A stretch of DNA of 64,000 nucleotides, taken from the NCBI RefSeq assembly GCF_028712425.1, contig NZ_JAQTQD010000006.1, forward strand, positions 1 to 64,000, read 5' to 3'. A program made the translations under genes and the position numbers. Each line of letters starts with the position of its first letter. The first letter of the stretch is position 1. The notes beneath the pieces were generated by a model. The model worked only from the letters and a program-made list of their open reading frames with translations, was not told the DNA's origin and searched no databases. Of this stretch, positions 60,309 to 64,000 are shown piece after piece. This DNA comes from Methanoregula sp. GTDB lineage: Archaea > Halobacteriota > Methanomicrobia > Methanomicrobiales > Methanospirillaceae.

Positions 60309-62378
60309 ATGGCTAGTAGCACGAGTACTCTTAAGTATGTACCCACGACGTGCCCTTACTGCGGCGTAGGCTGTGGTCTGAACCTTGTTGTCAATGACGG
60401 CAAGCTCGTCGGGGTTGAACCGTATAAACGTAGCCCGATCAATGAAGGCAAACTCTGCCCCAAAGGAATGACCTGCTGGGAACATGTCCACAGCCCCGAC
60501 CGGCTGACCAGGCCGAAGATCAAGAAGAACGGCAAGTTCGTGGACGCAACCTGGGACGAGGCAATCGACCTGATTGCTAAGAAATTTTCGGAAATCTCCA
60601 AGAAGAACGGCCCCAAGGCTCTCGGGTTCCAGACCTCCTGTCGTACCGTCAACGAGGACTGCTATGCCCTGCAGAAACTCGCCCGGGTCGGATTCCAGAC
60701 CAACAATGTCGACAACTGCGCCCGTATCTGCCACGGCCCGTCCGTTGCCGGTCTCTCGCTCTCCTTTGGGTCCGGTGCAGCCACCAATCCGTTCGAAGAT
60801 GTCCTGAACTCCGACCTGATCGTCATGTGGGGTTCCAATGCAGTCGAGGCGCACCCGCTCGCGGGCCGCCGTGTCATGCAGGCCAAGAAGAAGGGAATCC
60901 CGATCGTTGTCGTTGACCCGCGGTACAGCACAACCGCACGGCTTGCCGATAAGTGGATCCGGTTCAACCCGTCGACCCACATTGCCCTTGCCAACTCCAT
61001 GATGTACTGGATCATTAAGGAAGGTCTCCAGAACACCGCGTTCATCAACGAGCGCACGAAAGGGTTCGATGACCTCAAGAAGACCGTTGAGAAGTATGCT
61101 GACTGCGAGGAGATCCACGGCGTCCCGCTCGAAACGGTCAAGTCATTTGCGCGCCAGTATGCCAGGGCAAAGAACGCGGTGATCATCTACTGTCTCGGCA
61201 TCACTGAGCTGACCACCGGTACCGACAATGTCCGTTCCATGGGCAACCTCGCCCTTCTCACCGGCAATGTCGGGCGCCCGGGTGTGGGTGTCAACCCGCT
61301 CCGTGGCCAGAACAACGTGCAGGGTGCCTGCGACATGGGCGCATACCCGAACGTTTACTCCGGCTACCAGGCATGCTCAGTTGCTGACAACCGTGCCAAG
61401 ATGGAGAAAGCATGGGGCATGAAAGAGGGCTCCCTGCCCGATTGGTACGGTTCAACCCTGACCGAACAGGTCAACGATGCCGGCAGTGTTGTCAAGGCAA
61501 TGTATTTCCTTGGCCTCAACCCGGTTGTCTCCTACCCGGACTCCAACCACGTCAAGAAGCAGCTGGAGAAACTCGACTTCTGCGTCTTCCAGGATATCTT
61601 CTGGACCGAGAGCTGCGAGTATGCGGACGTTGTCCTGCCCGGCACCTGCTTTGCCGAGAAGGACGGCACGTTCACCAGCGGTGAGCGCCGTGTCAACCGT
61701 GTGCGAAAGGCCGTGGATGGCCCCGGCGAGTCGAAGTACGACTGGGAGATCATCGGCATGGTGGCAAAGAAGATGGGCCTCAAGGGCTTTGAATGGAAGA
61801 CCGCAAAGGACGTCTGGGACGACATGCGGGCATGCACCCCGAACATGTTCGGCGTGACCTACGAGAAGATGGAGAAGCCCGAGTCCATCCACTGGCCCTG
61901 CCCGACCGTCGAGCACCCGGGAACCCCAATCCTCCACATCGGAAAATTCTCCGCTGCGGACGGCAAGGGCACCATGTTCGGCCTCGAGTACCGCCAGCCC
62001 GCGGAAGTTGCGGATGCGGAATACCCGTACACGCTCATGACCGGGCGTGTTATCTTCCACTACCACACCAGGACCCAGACCGATCGCGCAGCACAACTGC
62101 ACTACGAGGTTCCCGAAAACTATGTCCAGATCAATACCATCGATGCAAAGAAACTGGGCATCAAGGAAAACGAGAAGATCAAGGTGACAAGCCGCCGTGG
62201 CGAGTCCCTTGCCCTTGCACGGATATCTGAAGATGTTGCCCCGAAGGTACTGTACATGGCAATGCACTTTGCCGGCGGTGCAAACAATCTTACCAACACG
62301 GCGCTCGACCCGCTCTCCAAGATGCCGGAGCTCAAGCACTGTGCCGTCAGGGTCGAGAAGATTGCGGGGGCGAAGTAA
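60309..62378 (+). CDS. fdhA: Formate dehydrogenase alpha subunit (F420-type)
   Basis: A 689-residue molybdopterin oxidoreductase. The N-terminal 4Fe-4S site is C15-x2-C18-x3-C22 and C50 (CPYCGVGCGLN, KLCPKG). The active-site Mo/W ligand is Cys141, next to His142 (NCARICHGPS), so this is a Cys and not a selenocysteine enzyme. The chain continues with MWGSNAVEAHPLAGR, LLTGNVGRPGVGVNPLRGQN and the C-terminal MGD domain. It oxidises formate, with electrons going through FdhB to F420 or a hydrogenase/heterodisulfide reductase complex. Start 60309 has GGTGAT five bases upstream; fdhB follows without a gap. Confidence 0.97.
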   Translation: MASSTSTLKYVPTTCPYCGVGCGLNLVVNDGKLVGVEPYKRSPINEGKLCPKGMTCWEHVHSPDRLTRPKIKKNGKFVDATWDEAIDLIAKKFSEISKKNGPKALGFQTSCRTVNEDCYALQKLARVGFQTNNVDNCARICHGPSVAGLSLSFGSGAATNPFEDVLNSDLIVMWGSNAVEAHPLAGRRVMQAKKKGIPIVVVDPRYSTTARLADKWIRFNPSTHIALANSMMYWIIKEGLQNTAFINERTKGFDDLKKTVEKYADCEEIHGVPLETVKSFARQYARAKNAVIIYCLGITELTTGTDNVRSMGNLALLTGNVGRPGVGVNPLRGQNNVQGACDMGAYPNVYSGYQACSVADNRAKMEKAWGMKEGSLPDWYGSTLTEQVNDAGSVVKAMYFLGLNPVVSYPDSNHVKKQLEKLDFCVFQDIFWTESCEYADVVLPGTCFAEKDGTFTSGERRVNRVRKAVDGPGESKYDWEIIGMVAKKMGLKGFEWKTAKDVWDDMRACTPNMFGVTYEKMEKPESIHWPCPTVEHPGTPILHIGKFSAADGKGTMFGLEYRQPAEVADAEYPYTLMTGRVIFHYHTRTQTDRAAQLHYEVPENYVQINTIDAKKLGIKENEKIKVTSRRGESLALARISEDVAPKVLYMAMHFAGGANNLTNTALDPLSKMPELKHCAVRVEKIAGAK

Positions 62379-63530
62379 ATGGCAAAGAAAGGCGATATGC
62401 TCTATGCATGGACCAATGATGCCGGCCTCTTAAAGAAGGCGGAATGCGGCGGTGCGGTCACCGAGCTCCTCAAGTATGCGCTCGAGAGTAAGACCGTTGA
62501 TGCAGTGCTTGCCGTAACCCGCGGTGTTGACCTGTACGATGCAATCCCCGTTCTCGTCACCGACTCCAAAGAACTCGACAAGTGCGCCGGTTCGCTCCAC
62601 TGCGGTACCATCCTCATGTCGAAACTGGTGATGGAGTACGCACCCAAAATGTCCGGCAAGAAGATCGGCATGGTTGTCAAGGGCTGCGACATGATGGGCC
62701 TCCTTGAGATGGCAAAGCGCAACCTGGTCAACCTCGACAACATCGTCATGATCGGCGTCAACTGCGGCGGATCGGTCAGCCCGGTTGCTGCACGGAAGAT
62801 GATCAAGGAGAAGTTCGGCGTTGACCCGAACACCGTGACCAAGGAAGAGATCGACAAGGGCCAGTTCATCATCGAGTACGAGGGAGGCCACAAGGGCATC
62901 TCCATGGACGAACTCGAAGAGGCCGGCTATGGCCGCAGATCCAACTGCCGCCGCTGCAAAGTGAAGGTCCCCCGCCAGGCAGACCTTGCCTGCGGGAACT
63001 GGGGTGTCATCGGGCCCAAGGCAGGCAACGCAACCTTTGTCGAAGTCTGCTCCGAGAAGGGCGCAAAACTTCTCGATGGTGCGGTCAAGGCCAAGAAGCT
63101 CGCAACAGAGCCGGCAAATCCCAAGGGTATCGAGGTCCGTGGCAAAGTCGAGAGTGCCATGTTCAAGCTCGGCGACAAGTGGCGCAAGCACGACTTCGAG
63201 GCACTCGCACCGGTGCTCTGGGACACCATTGCAAAGGAGACCGGGCGCTGCATGAAGTGCCTGGCCTGCATCGAGCACTGCCCGGTCTGTGTCACCCGTG
63301 CTGACCAGTACAAGCAGCCCGAGATGATGGTCCGCCACGGGTTCATCCCGGCCGACCCGATGTTCCACCTGCGCCGGTTTGCGCACATATCCGACTCCTG
63401 TATCAACTGCGGTCAGTGCGAAGAATGCTGCCCGTGCGAGATCCCGCTTGCGCTCTTCAGCCACGCAATCCGCACGGAAGCTGACAGGGTTTTCGAGCCG
63501 AAACTCGGGAAGTCAGCTTATTCCAACTAA
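62379..63530 (+). CDS. fdhB: Formate dehydrogenase beta subunit (F420-reducing)
   Basis: A 383-residue protein of the FrhB/FdhB family. The N-terminal half has the F420/FAD-binding domain (AECGGAVTELLKYALESKTV, VVKGCDMMGLLEMAKR). The C-terminal half has two ferredoxin-like 4Fe-4S sites, CMKCLACIEHCPVC and CINCGQCEECCPCEIP. It takes electrons from FdhA to coenzyme F420. The ATG follows the fdhA stop directly (TAAATG), so translation is coupled. Confidence 0.97.
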   Translation: MAKKGDMLYAWTNDAGLLKKAECGGAVTELLKYALESKTVDAVLAVTRGVDLYDAIPVLVTDSKELDKCAGSLHCGTILMSKLVMEYAPKMSGKKIGMVVKGCDMMGLLEMAKRNLVNLDNIVMIGVNCGGSVSPVAARKMIKEKFGVDPNTVTKEEIDKGQFIIEYEGGHKGISMDELEEAGYGRRSNCRRCKVKVPRQADLACGNWGVIGPKAGNATFVEVCSEKGAKLLDGAVKAKKLATEPANPKGIEVRGKVESAMFKLGDKWRKHDFEALAPVLWDTIAKETGRCMKCLACIEHCPVCVTRADQYKQPEMMVRHGFIPADPMFHLRRFAHISDSCINCGQCEECCPCEIPLALFSHAIRTEADRVFEPKLGKSAYSN

Positions 63531-63688
63531 ATTTTTTCATTCCAAAACCGGTCCCACGAGAAAAAAGCAATACTCATCTCCAGAGATACGGCGAGGGACC
63601 CATGATGACGGGAGAGATCGGATCGATATCACCCGTCACCATTCTCTTCTCTTTAAAGACAGGACCGGTTCCTGATCCCCGCATCCCG

Positions 63689-64000
63689 TTATTCTTCCCG
63701 CACGCTGGTTGTCGTTTCCTCAAAGGGAGACGGGGCTGCACGTTTCGGATGCCCGCACGCGGCAAGCAGGTCCGCTGCACTCACGCTGCCCCCTGCCTGC
63801 ATCCCCATGGCGAGGGCTGAGTGGGAGACAATAGAAAGGGGGACCGTGAACCCGAACATATCCACACCGGGAACTGTACGCAGGTTATTCCGGATATAGT
63901 TCCGGACACTCCAGCGGTCGACAACAACCCCCATCTCATACAGGCAGGAAGAGACACGCGAGAAGGGCATGCTCCCGCCCAGCGTTACGCAGAGGTCCAC
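63689..64000 (-). CDS. Paralogue of the 59458 protein, right flank of fdhAB (partial)
   Basis: At least 103 residues; the start lies beyond the window edge. VDLCVTLGGSMPFSRVSSCL and YEMGVVVDRWSVRNYIRNNL align residue by residue with VDLCRTLSSEMPYSRVSTYL and the following part of the 59458 protein, and VDMFGFTVPLSIVS aligns with MDIFGMKIPVSIVS. The C-terminal tails differ. It points towards fdhB. Function unknown, as for its twin. Confidence 0.65.
   Translation of the reverse strand: MDLCVTLGGSMPFSRVSSCLYEMGVVVDRWSVRNYIRNNLRTVPGVDMFGFTVPLSIVSHSALAMGMQAGGSVSAADLLAACGHPKRAAPSPFEETTTSVREE

Noticed and set aside
60309-62378. Selenocysteine-containing formate dehydrogenase
   Set aside because: The active-site codon encodes Cys141, and the frame has no internal TGA or downstream SECIS-like need.

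Overview
The window looks like about 64 kb of chromosome from a hydrogenotrophic, formate-using methanogen of the order Methanomicrobiales. A Methanoregula-like genome is my best guess, from overall protein resemblance only. The supporting genes are FdhA/FdhB of an F420-type formate dehydrogenase, an FmdE-family protein, a YcaO/TfuA pair of the kind that thioamidates methyl-coenzyme M reductase, a thermosome, archaeal FEN1 with a PIP box, a separate GMP synthase synthetase subunit, an archaetidylinositol-phosphate-type synthase and a presenilin-like protease. I recognised no rRNA, tRNA, CRISPR array or complete insertion sequence.

Layout. 0-6.5 kb: a winged-helix regulator, a small sirohaem protein with a cupin, a group of tiny Cys-rich or membrane proteins (two shorter than usual gene-calling limits), a UPF0316 membrane protein, an MFS stub and a receiver-histidine kinase whose phospho-acceptor His is missing. 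6.5-13.8 kb: an accessory region with orphan membrane and holin-like proteins, a three-gene MazF-type operon between perfect 30-bp direct repeats, decayed genes, an RNase III-fold protein with a membrane transglutaminase, and many intergenic hairpin repeats. 13.8-25 kb: thermosome, transporters, two MscS channels, a KamA-type radical SAM enzyme and a rubredoxin-flavodoxin. 25-33 kb: a RelE-type toxin-antitoxin pair, Na/Pi symporter, universal stress protein, CPA2 antiporter, an AlbA-2 ATPase and the presenilin homologue. 33-38.6 kb: FEN1, DUF2284, a metallo-beta-lactamase protein, YcaO-TfuA. 38.9-44.7 kb: a tight six-gene operon pyrG-guaAB-argD-hisC-AK6-AIP synthase. 44.8-52.3 kb: TPR proteins, a coupled glycosyltransferase/TPR/BrxD-like ATPase set, and hisD. 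52.7-64 kb: modABC between two paralogous PH-like membrane proteins, FmdE, and fdhAB between two paralogous proteins of unknown function (the left copy with a zinc ribbon).

Functional links. Molybdate uptake (modABC), FmdE-like and formate dehydrogenase genes lie together, which fits supply of a Mo/W-pterin enzyme. YcaO and TfuA overlap and should act as one unit. The antiporters, NSS transporter, MscS channels, DUF432 and Na/Pi proteins form a region concerned with ions and osmotic stress.

The most unusual signal is in the intergenic DNA. A family of two-hairpin elements (about eight copies, stems changing by compensation, loops often ATCA) and two longer repeat families are spread through the window. 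In one place a two-hairpin unit appears inserted into a longer repeat. I know of no described element that matches, and the pattern suggests structure selected as RNA or as single-stranded DNA.
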